28,057 nucleotides of DNA from Apostichopus parvimensis. Taxonomy: Eukaryota; Echinodermata; Holothuroidea; Aspidochirotida; Stichopodidae. The translations under genes and the position numbers were made by a program. The DNA is taken from assembly GCA_000934455.1 (NCBI GenBank), contig KN889087.1:1-28057 (forward strand), given 5' to 3'. This document shows, piece after piece, positions 13,101 to 19,599 of this stretch (positions are counted from its first letter, which is position 1; each line of letters opens with the position of its first letter). The notes beneath the pieces were generated by a model. That model searched no databases, had not been told where the DNA came from, and saw only the letters and a program-made list of their open reading frames with translations.

Positions 13101-14972
13101 ATAAATTATGTCAGATTCATGAACAAAACTGCTCATGTTATATCATCCAAAACCACAATGCATGTTGGAATTCTGGTTGAATTAATGCTATTTGAAAGAA
13201 GTACATGGCATTGCTAAAAATATTGCTAGTAATGTGAGTAATATTATAATAATTTTCCCCAAAGAATTTTCTGTGCTATGATTACTGAAGGAGAGAGGGA
13301 ATCCCTTACACTGGCCAAGTGGCGAGTTTCCAAAATATTTTCGTAAAGCCTATTATTTACAATTCATGGTTTAGTAAGTTTCCAGTTTGCTATGATTGTG
13401 TTCTTCGCTTTGATTCAACAGAGATCTGTTTACTCTAAGGCAACAGTTTTTCTTCAAGTTCCCGAGGCAGTTACATGACCAGTTGAAGAAACTCAGAAAG
13501 TTTGAAGTACAGTAAGTGTTAAATATTTCATTAAAGTTGGATTATATGCACTCCATAACCATGCAGTTACTGATACCAATCTCAGTGGTATACATTGTCA
13601 GATACAAGCACAATTTTGTAGTGCTTGAGCAACTCTCAAAATTCAAGCAGAAACAAATATTGATTAATATTAATGATAAAGGTGCACTACCTATTACCTA
13701 AGATCATCGCCCAGCCAAAAGCTTTTTAGATGTTTCGCTTCTTGTTGCAAACTTTGCTATATAGTAATAGTATGTATACTTTCAATTATTAAGCAATGCT
13801 TTTAAAGGAACTTTTTAGTGCAAACTGGGATCCAGTCCTTCTGGTCATATCATTGTTTGTAATTTTATCCCCCTAAGCCTTGCTTTGTCACGAATTTTAG
13901 TTTCTGTGATAGAGTGCTTGAACTGTTGGCCCGTCCACTGACTTACAGCACAACTATTTCTATCAACTTGCTAGTCTAAATTTCACATGCTCAACGATTA
14001 TCAGACCTCACATGTGGGGTGAACAACTTGCTATTTTTAATATCATAAGCTCAATGAGGATCAGACCCCAAGGGGTTCAACTTGCTAGTCTGAATGCTGA
14101 CATGCTCAGGATCATTGATTAAAGTTTATTAAGTAATTTCTTTAGCCCTCCTTCACTTTTCTTATATCTTTATGTGGGAGTATCCTTCACCTTGTTTATT
14201 ACCGAGTGCTGTAAGATACATTAATTAAGTACCCATTCGTAATGATTGCTGGAATCATGTTTTCACAATAATATTTAATTTCTGTAACTTTGAAGCAATG
14301 CTTACTATTCATGTGTCCTTTTCTGCAGGCTGAGTTACCTCAATGACGTTCTTGTCCCTCATGCTGTGGAACATCTTTACCACCTAGCCACAGGTTGCAC
14401 GGAAACTGAAGCTGCAGCAGCCTGCAGTCAACTGCGCAATAGCTTACAAAAGTAATGATCCTGATGCACAATTATCTTTCCAGTAAGATATGTGTTGTAA
14501 ACATGCATTTTTTACCTTAATAATAATAATAATAAAAGTAGTTATTTTTACGACGTTTAAGCGAACACAAATGTGGGAGAAACCTGCAAGGGCTTATGGA
14601 TTACAACTTACACGTTGGGTGGCTTCCAATTCAACATTTTAACTCAAATTTGGAATCTTTTTACTTTAGAAAGTCATTTCAGATGGAAAAACCGTAGATA
14701 TATCTTGGATGAAAAACACACCTTACTATGACCAGGCTGGGAATTGAACCCTGAACCTCCCGATTGCTAAGCCTCATTGCTTCAAAACCTTTATCCACTC
14801 TGCCACAGCACCAGTTGAATGTGGTTTCATATTAACTTCTCTATTCAATAATTGTAAACCTTTTAGGTATAGGTTGGGGCAAAGGGTCAGAGCATTTTAC
14901 CAGGATAAAGAAGGGAGGCTATCCAAGCTGAATATGATGAGGTTGGAGATGATTATAACATCCAGTGGTTAA
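1008..14972 (+). CDS. Integrase-USP fusion gene, 18 chained exons, 5'-partial
   Basis: I joined exons 1008-1165, 1518-1808, 2376-2580, 2695-2896, 3842-3867, 4848-4889, 5478-5504, 6155-6447, 7105-7278, 8192-8363, 9516-9669, 10774-10850, 11057-11106, 11403-11484, 11950-12029, 13422-13511, 14329-14451 and 14867-14972. Every junction is GT-AG and phase-matched, and the total is 784 codons including the stop. Residues below count from the first codon at 1008. Order: integrase catalytic core (about 1-150), integrase C-terminal region with GPY/F module (150-286), linker (286-317), USP deubiquitinase (318 to about 582), unrecognised C-terminus (582-783). By family knowledge the first half would bind and cut or join DNA and the second would remove ubiquitin, both probably nuclear; that is inference. 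No gag, reverse transcriptase, protease or LTR is seen, and a host gene or an intron-bearing Ginger-type DNA transposon are the two readings. The start codon and any zinc-binding H2C2 domain must lie to the left. Confidence 0.82.
1518..1808 (+). CDS. Exon 2: integrase core, second Asp and Glu
   Basis: Acceptor tttag at 1513-1517, donor gtttgt at 1809. It completes an Arg codon from exon 1 and reads VISDQGGEFVN, then YHPQTNGLDERFNQTL. The second Asp (codon 1546-1548, residue 63) and the Glu (codon 1654-1656, residue 99) are separated by exactly 35 residues, the DD35E spacing of retroviral-type integrases. The exon ends with the MFGR motif of this family, split before the last base of the Arg codon. 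An open frame starting at an ATG at 1441 runs into this exon, but that part is intron. Confidence 0.9.
2376..2580 (+). CDS. Exon 3: integrase post-core region
   Basis: The acceptor is ccag at 2372-2375 and the donor gtaatt at 2581. It starts REPLLPVDIEES, matching the GREP.LPVD motif that follows the core in KRBA2/SCAND3-like proteins. The rest (RVFQFMAQSREKIKGVV then KAQERQKKNFDKRH) is the charged helical stretch that leads to the C-terminal domain in this family. The exon ends in phase 0 after residue 218. Confidence 0.85.
2695..2896 (+). CDS. Exon 4: integrase C-terminal GPY/F module
   Basis: Acceptor ttcag at 2690-2694, donor gtaaga at 2897. It starts SFKVGSSVLVRNARKD, an SH3-like strand pattern, then GGKLENSWLGPYIVKDV and KGLYTL. 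The W-L-G-P-Y (residues 245-249) marks the GPY/F module known from chromovirus, Gypsy and Ginger integrases, where it is linked to multimerisation. The KKKFN...LKEFH tail also fits this family. The exon ends in phase 1, so the following 26-nt exon is needed to restore frame. Confidence 0.87.
3842..3867 (+). CDS. Exon 5: 26-nt microexon, linker
   Basis: It is bounded by ttttacag and gtaagt, and reads NENVLIKQS after completing the phase-1 codon left by exon 4. Entering in phase 1 and leaving in phase 0, it is the one piece in this interval I found that connects exon 4 to the phase-0 exons that follow. It is small, so a chance match cannot be excluded, but both splice sites are strong. Confidence 0.62.
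4848..4889 (+). CDS. Exon 6: 42-nt linker exon
   Basis: Acceptor ctatttcag and donor gtaagc frame 14 phase-0 codons reading KPEASIISTNTPNE. The composition (S, T, N, P, E) suits a flexible linker. Being 14 whole codons, it could be skipped without changing frame. Confidence 0.58.
4946..5175 (+). repeat. ~235-bp interspersed repeat, copy A
   Basis: It starts with AGAGGTAGTCTGTATAGGC and ends with GCATATTTGGGGCCAAACA, with internal words shared with the copies at 6554, 9930 and 17136 (for example ACATTCTAAATGAACACACA and GTGAGGTAAAT). It lies in the intron after exon 6. TAGGC near the start and GGGGCCAA near the end suggest imperfect inverted termini, as in MITEs. Confidence 0.7.
5478..5504 (+). 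CDS. Exon 7: 27-nt linker exon
   Basis: Acceptor tatttcag and donor gtaagt bound nine phase-0 codons reading EQSNLVTVK. Its phase-0 end joins directly and in frame to the USP exon at 6155. It could also be skipped without a frame change. Confidence 0.58.
5505..6154. other. Intron between linker and USP exon
   Basis: It contains the exon-8 candidate at 5980-6051. The part 5540-5880 is open on both strands in places (an 82-residue and an 83-residue frame overlap), with higher GC than its surroundings. Neither translation resembles a known family; it may be a fragment of a mobile element. Confidence 0.4.
5980..6051 (+). CDS. Exon 8 candidate: alternative segment ending in stop
   Basis: A good acceptor (acttttcag, 5971-5979) opens a phase-0 frame reading LQKLVTDFQESALKHQAVIK and ending at TAG 6049-6051. 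If spliced after exon 7 it would end the protein before the USP domain, giving an integrase-only product. No AATAAA follows before 6154. A weak donor (gtcatt at 6031) lies in phase and would instead add 17 residues and read through into the USP domain. It may also be a decoy acceptor. The chained gene model skips it. Confidence 0.35.
   Translation, partial: LQKLVTDFQESALKHQAVIKKRK
6155..6447 (+). CDS. Exon 9: USP domain, Cys box and QEDA motif
   Basis: Acceptor cttttttttag before 6155, donor gtaaga at 6448. It starts LLPNLGNTCYMAAALQLFEG, the USP (peptidase C19) Cys box. The nucleophile Cys is codon 6179-6181 (residue 326), with the oxyanion Asn five residues before. AQEDALEFLGAVY (residues 386-398) matches the conserved Q(E/Q)DA.EFL helix. 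It ends with Cys-rich SSCTSC (400-405). An ATG within the Cys box (6185) lies after the nucleophile and so is not a credible start. Confidence 0.9.
6554..6784 (-). repeat. ~235-bp interspersed repeat, copy B
   Basis: This is the same family on the opposite strand: the plus strand reads TGTTGGCCCCAAATATGC at the left and GGCCTGTACAGAAGTTACCTT at the right. Internal words such as ACCTCACTGGGACATTC are the reverse complement of the other copies. It lies in the intron after exon 9. Confidence 0.7.
7105..7278 (+). CDS. Exon 10: USP palm/fingers
   Basis: Acceptor ctttccag, donor gtgagt at 7279. It reads EYFFLHTTNEMKWTSCNETW at the start and LEMFLDCQDLEGLCDS at the end. The layout agrees with the USP fingers: a first metal-binding turn (here W-T-S-C, one Cys of the usual pair replaced), a sulphated-like 's...L' strand, then LEG..C..C. 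The second pair is completed by the first codon of exon 11 (C470, C473). Confidence 0.8.
7279..9515. other. USP introns without recognised content
   Basis: Outside exon 11 (8192-8363), I see no gene. A (GT)n tract running into a G-run lies at 9181-9210 and a C-run at 9290-9306. The stretch 8578-8630 is C-rich with short repeats of CCCC. Confidence 0.45.
8192..8363 (+). CDS. Exon 11: USP core strand region
   Basis: Acceptor tttccag, donor gttagt at 8364. It reads CGSSDGLL, then TPEVISIGISRWGGDKLKKN, matching the USP 'P.vL.i.l.Rf' strand (here SRW), and ends YELYGVL, the strand that in USPs (Y.L.avi) leads directly to the His box. The frame stays open 9 nt beyond the donor to a TAA at 8373, so retaining the intron would truncate the protease before its catalytic His. 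Confidence 0.85.
9516..9669 (+). CDS. Exon 12: USP His box and third catalytic residue
   Basis: Acceptor tcgtatag, donor gtaagt at 9670. It reads IHEGTSSTSGHYSCAKR, the USP His box; the catalytic His is codon 9546-9548 (residue 541). SWVHMNDGIYTVI follows, matching the W..F(N/D)D box, with Asn codon 9594-9596 (residue 557) as the third catalytic residue and Asp next to it. The canonical USP fold ends near residue 580. It ends in phase 1. Confidence 0.9.
9930..10172 (+). repeat. ~235-bp interspersed repeat, copy C
   Basis: It begins AGGCAGTCTGTATATG and ends TATTTGGGGTCAAATCA, with ACATTCCAAATGAACACGCA and TTTTGACCAAATAGGTGACC inside. It lies in the intron after exon 12. Confidence 0.7.
10389..10620 (+). 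repeat. Degenerate ~125-bp repeat family, array 1
   Basis: It carries the words GGACAAAGGTCATTTGAG, GTCTGAAAACTTC and CACAATATCTCAACA, shared with the arrays at 12785 and 16005. It is strongly diverged and its ends are approximate. Confidence 0.5.
10774..10850 (+). CDS. Exon 13: acidic segment after USP
   Basis: The acceptor is ttccaaag, a weak one, and the donor gtaagt at 10851. It completes a Val codon from exon 12 and reads PDNDCMEDEEEGVQLHTRNV. The acidic EDEEEG run suggests a surface-exposed hinge. Phase 1 in, phase 0 out. I do not recognise a domain. Confidence 0.68.
11057..11106 (+). CDS. Exon 14: short helical segment
   Basis: Acceptor cttaacttag and donor gtaagt bound MADIVQHLNEIMSGKL, 16 full codons entered in phase 0 and left in phase 2. 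The pattern of hydrophobic residues suggests an amphipathic helix. It starts with ATG, but the phase match on both sides supports an internal exon. Confidence 0.66.
11403..11484 (+). CDS. Exon 15: unknown C-terminal region
   Basis: Acceptor tgacag, donor gtttgt at 11485. It completes a Glu codon and reads SQRHNVFLTGNKLKHTYLIG then AGAVSAK, ending in phase 0. No known motif was recognised. Confidence 0.66.
11950..12029 (+). CDS. Exon 16: unknown C-terminal region
   Basis: Acceptor gttttacag and donor gtaaga at 12030 frame LREALTTELRSHYN and TAPDKTRGPILP, entered in phase 0 and left in phase 2. No known motif was recognised. Confidence 0.66.
12030..13421. other. Intron between exons 16 and 17
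   Basis: Apart from the repeat array at 12785-13215, I see no gene. A T-run/G-run tract lies at 12128-12150. Confidence 0.45.
12785..13215 (+). repeat. Degenerate ~125-bp repeat family, array 2
   Basis: Roughly two monomers, each carrying AATAT(C/T)TCA, CATATTT(G/A)GTATGT, ACATT(G/T)AGTA and GGTCA...GGTCATTT words, followed by a tail with TACTAAGATCGAGTATGTTG. The same order of words and tail occurs at 16005-16520. Confidence 0.6.
13422..13511 (+). CDS. Exon 17: basic aromatic segment
   Basis: Acceptor ttcaacag, donor gtaagt at 13512. It completes a Lys codon and reads DLFTLRQQFFFKFPRQL then HDQLKKLRKFEV, a basic region rich in Phe and Leu and probably helical. It ends in phase 2. The stretch runs smoothly into exon 18, and together they look like one folded unit. 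Confidence 0.72.
13512..14328. other. Intron between exons 17 and 18
   Basis: I see no gene here. Two related stretches near 13975 and 14055 share AACTTGCTAGTCT(A/G)AAT and GCTCAA(C/T)GA with GATCAGACC, a local degenerate duplication of about 70-90 bp. Confidence 0.4.
14329..14451 (+). CDS. Exon 18: unknown helical C-terminal unit
   Basis: Acceptor ccttttctgcag, donor gtaatg at 14452. It reads LSYLNDVLVPHAVEHLYHLA then TGCTETEAAAACSQLRNSL. The alternation of hydrophobic and charged residues suggests two or three helices. This is the best defined part of the unrecognised C-terminus and a good search probe. Confidence 0.75.
14518..14818 (-). repeat. tRNA-derived SINE upstream of last exon
   Basis: Read on the minus strand, a tRNA-like head has an A-box-like TGGCAGAGTGG (14805-14795) and a B-box GGTTCAATTCC (14750-14740), about 45 nt apart. 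The body continues to lower coordinates and ends in a (TTA)n tail at 14536-14519. This is the order head-body-tail expected of a Pol III SINE. The head is not a functional tRNA: the acceptor and anticodon stems do not fold cleanly by eye. It sits about 50 nt from exon 19. Confidence 0.65.
14867..14972 (+). CDS. Exon 19: terminal exon and stop
   Basis: Acceptor aaccttttag completes a Lys codon; the exon reads YRLGQRVRAFYQDKEG, faintly like the first strands of a Tudor- or chromo-like barrel, and ends at TAA 14970-14972. The last ~15 residues in this frame look less protein-like than the same DNA read one frame over (see findings), so a one-base error or mutation near 14909-14924 is possible. 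No further exon was found downstream. Confidence 0.66.
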
Positions 14973-15615
14973 GACAAGAACTTGATATTTTTTGATAAAA
15001 AGGTTTCATTTCATGAATATCGTTATTGTTTGTTCCCCACCCCCACTGATAGACAATTTCAGAAAAAAAAAGTCACGCTTAAACTGTACATACGATTATA
15101 TGTGCACGATAGATTAAAAACAGCAAGCAACAAGAAAAACAAATCATAAATGCCATCACATAGCACTTTTTGGAACTGGCAATAAGTGTCCTTTATATTA
15201 AGCAATATTTATTTCACACATACCCTCTTATTAAACCACACTGGATTGGTTTCAATTCAATTCATACCCCACCCCCTCACACACACACTTCCTCCCCCTC
15301 CATATATCAAAGGGTCTGTTTTTCTGACCCTGGCCAGGAGAAAAAGGTGCACACAATTAGTATACTGAATAGAATTAGTGTTTCTATTATCTTATAATGC
15401 ATTAGTAATGTCATTGTAAGGTTGAATCAAGAGCTGCAATGTTCCCAGAGAACTCCCGTCAGAATGATGGTATAAGTAAATCCTGGGATTGTGTTTGTTG
15501 ATTGTGAAGTTCAAAGTACTCTCTGCATGGTGACAAAATTCTAACAATAGTCTCACATAACAAGCATATATGTTACCACACGTAGAATTAAGTTGTTCTA
15601 TTGGTAGTTGTTATC

Positions 15616-15621
15616 AATAAA
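15616..15621 (+). promoter_or_regulatory. Candidate poly(A) signal 1
   Basis: AATAAA about 640 nt after the stop at 14972, followed by a T/G-containing stretch. It would define a 3' UTR of ordinary length for the integrase-USP gene. Confidence 0.4.
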
Positions 15622-15958
15622 CTCATATGTGTCACGTCCAGGACAGTAAATGGCAGTTTGTACGTCTTTCTTCAGGTTAATGGAATTTTTACATTCACCA
15701 TCTCTCTGATAATTTTTTTAAATTCTGTTCTGCTTTGCTTTTGTCACACGAATATGTACTAATTAATAGAAAAATGGCTAAAACAAGCAAAACAATTAAC
15801 TTTCCAAGATGAGTGCAACCAGCTCACTTGATATACATGTAGCATACATTCATTGTTAGTTCTAAGCATAAACTTGGAGTCTTGACGGTATATTAGAAAG
15901 AAATGATTTGACATATTGCGTCATCTCAATATCAATGCTTAATTTGTTTGCTGATTTA

Positions 15959-15964
15959 ATAAAC
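15959..15964 (+). promoter_or_regulatory. Candidate poly(A) signal 2
   Basis: AATAAA followed about 20 nt later by the GT-rich ttgtgtgtgtggt, a better downstream element than that of the first site. It could be a distal alternative end of the same transcript. Confidence 0.35.
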
Positions 15965-16004
15965 CTATGCATTAATACTTGTGTGTGTGGTATGCCACCT
16001 AGCT

Positions 16005-16520
16005 TCACACGCGCTATCTCAAGAAGGGAAGCTTGGGAAAATGTCAGATTTGGTATGTATGTGAATCATATTGATTATATCCTATATTTTTGGGTGGATG
16101 TCAAGGTCATTTTGGGTAAACAGTGTTCAAGTTGTGAAAACCTTGTAAAACTTATAAGTTCAAGAAAGGAAGCTGAAGAGATATCATATTTAGTCTGTAA
16201 GTGTACCACATGACTACAAGAGGCCTTTGTTATTGTGGAGACCAACATGGTCAAATTTTGTAAACCTTTAAAACTTGATATCTCTGGAAGAGATCTCTTA
16301 TTTACTGTAGTTTGTTCTTGTATCACATTGAGTACAAGCAGGCTATCAGTGGTCATTTGTGTCAGCATCTGTCATTGTGAATATACTGTTTTTCACTTCT
16401 TGCTGTATTACTAAGATCAAGTGTGTCAGTATGTCCCATTCATATGAAATGATACTCATGTTGGATCATAGAAACCAGTCTGGTTTATGCATACATGCTA
16501 CTTGACAGCTGTCCTCATAT
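16005..16520 (+). repeat. Degenerate ~125-bp repeat family, array 3
   Basis: About three monomers (for example ATCATATTTAGTCTGTAAG and GTGAAAACCTTGTAAAAC), then the tail TATTACTAAGATCAAGTGTG that also ends array 2. An open frame on each strand across it is produced by the repeat and is not considered a gene. Confidence 0.6.
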
Positions 16521-17135
16521 GCCATTCAAGTATATCAAGGCAATTAAGTAACAACCAGGATATAGTTTCTTTATCTGTGATGCATTATGCAGTTGTTGCA
16601 ACTGAATAAACATTTTTGTAGCTCGACTAGTTGATTGAGTTGTCAAACTTGGTGAGTATTTAGAGGTCAACTTGAAACCATTGGATTCAAGTTGATTATC
16701 AATCCAGCTTGGTCATTGTGATCAGCAAATATTAGATCATAATAGTTTTATTTTCTTGGCCTTGGATACTCCCCAGTGAAGCATTCAGGTGGTTATACTG
16801 TTGACTGTGTCAAGACCAAACTGTTAGTGCAAAGAATATTTATTTAAATGTCAAAGAAAAAGGGGGGCCAAAAATGTAGACAAAAGCAAGAGAAACGTTA
16901 ACTGAGACCATGTTGTCTGAATTGTGTAAAAGTATGATTTCACTGGTTTCAGCTTGCATTTCCCAATTAGCCCTAATTCATTTTTTTTTCTTTTCCAACA
17001 TTTGAACAATAGTCATTAAGATACATTGACTAACACTAGACAATCTAATTGTGGTAGAACTCGATCTCACACAGCCTGCTTTTGCAGTATTTAGGTTAAA
17101 CCTTATACTTAGTGTGACCAGCAGCATGTCATTTT

Positions 17136-17372
17136 AAAGGTAGTCTGTGTAGGCCCCAAAGTTGTATTGTGATTTGATTTCTAGAAGTTTTTAAAAAGGC
17201 TTTTCTTGAGGTCTTTACAATCTCCAAATTTTTATTAGACATTGTAAAAGAACATACAAAATGACAGAATGTCCCAGTGTGGTAAATTTCCTACAGGGTG
17301 GTACAAAAACAGTTAAAGGATTTTGACCAAAGGTTACCATATTTGAATATCTGGCATATTTAGAGCAAACTC
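17136..17372 (+). repeat. ~235-bp interspersed repeat, copy D
   Basis: It begins AAAGGTAGTCTGTGTAGG then CCCCAAA and ends CATATTTAGAGCAAACTCAA. GACAGAATGTCCCAGTG and CCTACAGGGTGGTAC are shared with the family. This copy is the only one lying outside the gene. Confidence 0.7.
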
Positions 17373-18440
17373 AACATGCCTTTAAGCTGATTTTTGTTGA
17401 AAATGAATGATATAGCTTAGAGGCCTTTATGCCCATTAACAATTCACTGTAGCAACATACGTTTGTGGTGTTTATCAATACCCGTTGTGCATGGTGAGAG
17501 ATTCGTTGGGAAATACCTTCTAATGAATAATGCACTGCCTGACTGTGCAGGCAAATATATCATGATTCGTTCGTTTACACGTTATGAACACACGAAAACA
17601 CCCTACACTAACCGTCTGCTCCTATACCATATGTTTTTATCTTGCTTCCCAAGTACCCTTTCTAACCAGCTAGGCATTGCCCAATCTGAAAATATATCAC
17701 ATGAAAAGGAAATCCAAAGTATTTCACCATAGTTTACATTCACAGCCTGTCGAAAATTGAATAAACAGTAGTCTACCTTATATGGATTGCCTAACCAACA
17801 AATACTGCTAGGCTTGCAACTGTGGACGCCAAAGCATGGTTTACTTTGATTTATGTAACCTTTTTCCATGTGAATGTCATTTTGTCTTGAGATCCCCGAG
17901 ATTTCAAAAGTTACTAGATGTGAGGCTATCTGTTATTGTCAACGGTTGTCAAGCATTTGTATTAAAGTAGAAGGGAAATTGGATTATTTTTATAAAACAA
18001 AAAGGTATTTGAAACAGCTTGTAATAAAAGTAAAGAAACAGATACAGTTGTTCTATGTCACAATAGACGTAGGATGTTGCATGAGTTTTGCACCACTTTT
18101 GTAATTTTATAGAATGTATTTATGTTATGCAGCAGAGATCATGAAGGTGAATTAAAATTGCAATATTTTTTAAAATTAAATGTATGTTTCCATTCATTTG
18201 TCTCGTTTGTCTGTCCAAATAGTATCATGCAAGCAACCATAAATGACCATATAATTCAGCAGTTTATCATGTAGTGAAACTGGTCTGAAATTCGTCCATA
18301 AATCCTGCTATTAAGAAATGCAAGATAAAAAGTCATACTCCAAAGAAGCCTTGCTGTCCTGATGTTTTTGCACTACGTTTCCATGCAGAAGAGCTAGTAG
18401 GACACTATTTTCCTATTTTTTTCCGTGCTTTTCTTTCATC

Positions 18441-18606
18441 CTGTCCGCGCGGACAGAAAATCACCACACACGGACGTTTTTTCCTAGTTGATAATGTCCG
18501 TCCGGACAGATAATACTGTCCGCCGGACACAATCCCCCCCGAGAAAGATGTCCTACGGACACAATTCTCGTGGAATAGTGTCCGTGAGACGCCCGGACAC
18601 TATTCC
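18441..18606. repeat. Cluster of five TGTCCG/CGGACA palindromes
   Basis: (1) CTGTCCGCGCGGACAG, a perfect 16-bp palindrome at 18441-18456; (2) TGTCCG-TC-CGGACA at 18495-18508; (3) TGTCCG-C-CGGACA at 18517-18529; (4) a nested hairpin GAGAA..TGTCC-TAC-GGACA..TTCTC at 18541-18569; (5) a perfect 13-bp stem GGAATAGTGTCCG / CGGACACTATTCC at 18572-18584 and 18594-18606 with a 9-nt loop. Spacing is 20-50 bp. GC is much higher than in the surroundings. Identity unknown; a foldback or transposon terminus is one reading. Confidence 0.85.
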
Positions 18607-19599
18607 CTGTCACACCTGCACAAACCACATGCCCTGGATAAATATATTGATTTACATCACTGCGCCATATGGTGCTTATGTAATCTCATATAGAAACTAC
18701 CCTGATCGAATAGACGGCGCGATGTAAGACAATATTTTGATTTTGTTTATATTCAGATTCGTCAAGATTTATCAAGATGGTATCCAGTGCGTGAGACGCT
18801 TTTTACACCGTTGTTAGTGCATCGCATTAAAAAAACGCAGACATTTGGACGAGAAAAATCATTGTGCAATACAGTACCGTAATGTTCAGAATTTTGACGG
18901 TCTGCATAAAATATGTGTAAATTGTCAATGTGATGTCCCTTCTACGCTTCTGTAGAAGAAACAAAAACTTCACAGAGTCGCTTCAACGATTTGTTAACTG
19001 GTTTCGTGTTGGTTAAAAATTGGTTGCGTCGGGTGCATGCGTACGTAGCCACTCCCTCCCCCCTCCCCCTCCCTGCGATTTTCAAAGGTTCACATTTTCA
19101 TGGGTAGAGAGTGATATTTCGTTCTTCGAAGGGTCCCTGAAAACTATAACTGCGTCAAACGTCCCAAATCAAAATTGATACGATCGCAAATCAAAGCACC
19201 ATTTTGCATCGAAACACTCTAAGTGATACAACAATATGTACTCCTCCCCATGGCATGACGTTATTCAATAGAAAGTTCCACAACATCAGTAAACGAACTC
19301 CTGCTTAACACTCTGTTCTTCTATAATGATTGTCTCTTTTCGCAGAACAGGGACGGAGCTGTAAGACCAACGTGGAAGTTATTAGGACTAACAAATCCAT
19401 GGACTATTAGAGACTTCTAAAGTGAACGACACTTATTCTTTTGTGTTTATTTTATTTATTTAATTATATGTATTTATTTATTCTTTTCAATACAAGATTC
19501 TTCTTTTCTTCCCTATGATTTCTATGATGGCTCTGCATGACTATTATCTATTGTCGGGTTTTTTTTAAATTTATTTTTTTGTCCGAGCACAATGAGTTG
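18607..19599. other. Intergenic, nothing recognised
   Basis: It has no coding signal. A C/T-rich run occurs at 19049-19074 and an AT-rich run of TATTTATT words at 19447-19483. Confidence 0.45.

Larger units (their letters stand above)
15965..18440. other. Gene-poor region after the fusion gene
   Basis: It contains the repeat array at 16005-16520 and copy D at 17136-17372. Short open frames at 17463-17732 and 17874-18104 have no recognisable motif and no supporting splice structure. The sequence is AT-rich. Confidence 0.45.

Noticed and set aside
14720-14816. A functional tRNA gene on the minus strand
   Set aside because: Promoter boxes are present but stems do not close and a SINE-type body and (TTA)n tail follow.
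15908-16368. Frames of 97-101 residues on both strands
   Set aside because: They lie over the degenerate repeat array, and similar arrays elsewhere do not keep the frame.
18488-18727. A 79-residue plus-strand frame
   Set aside because: It runs through the palindrome cluster, which generates its first half; no family resemblance.
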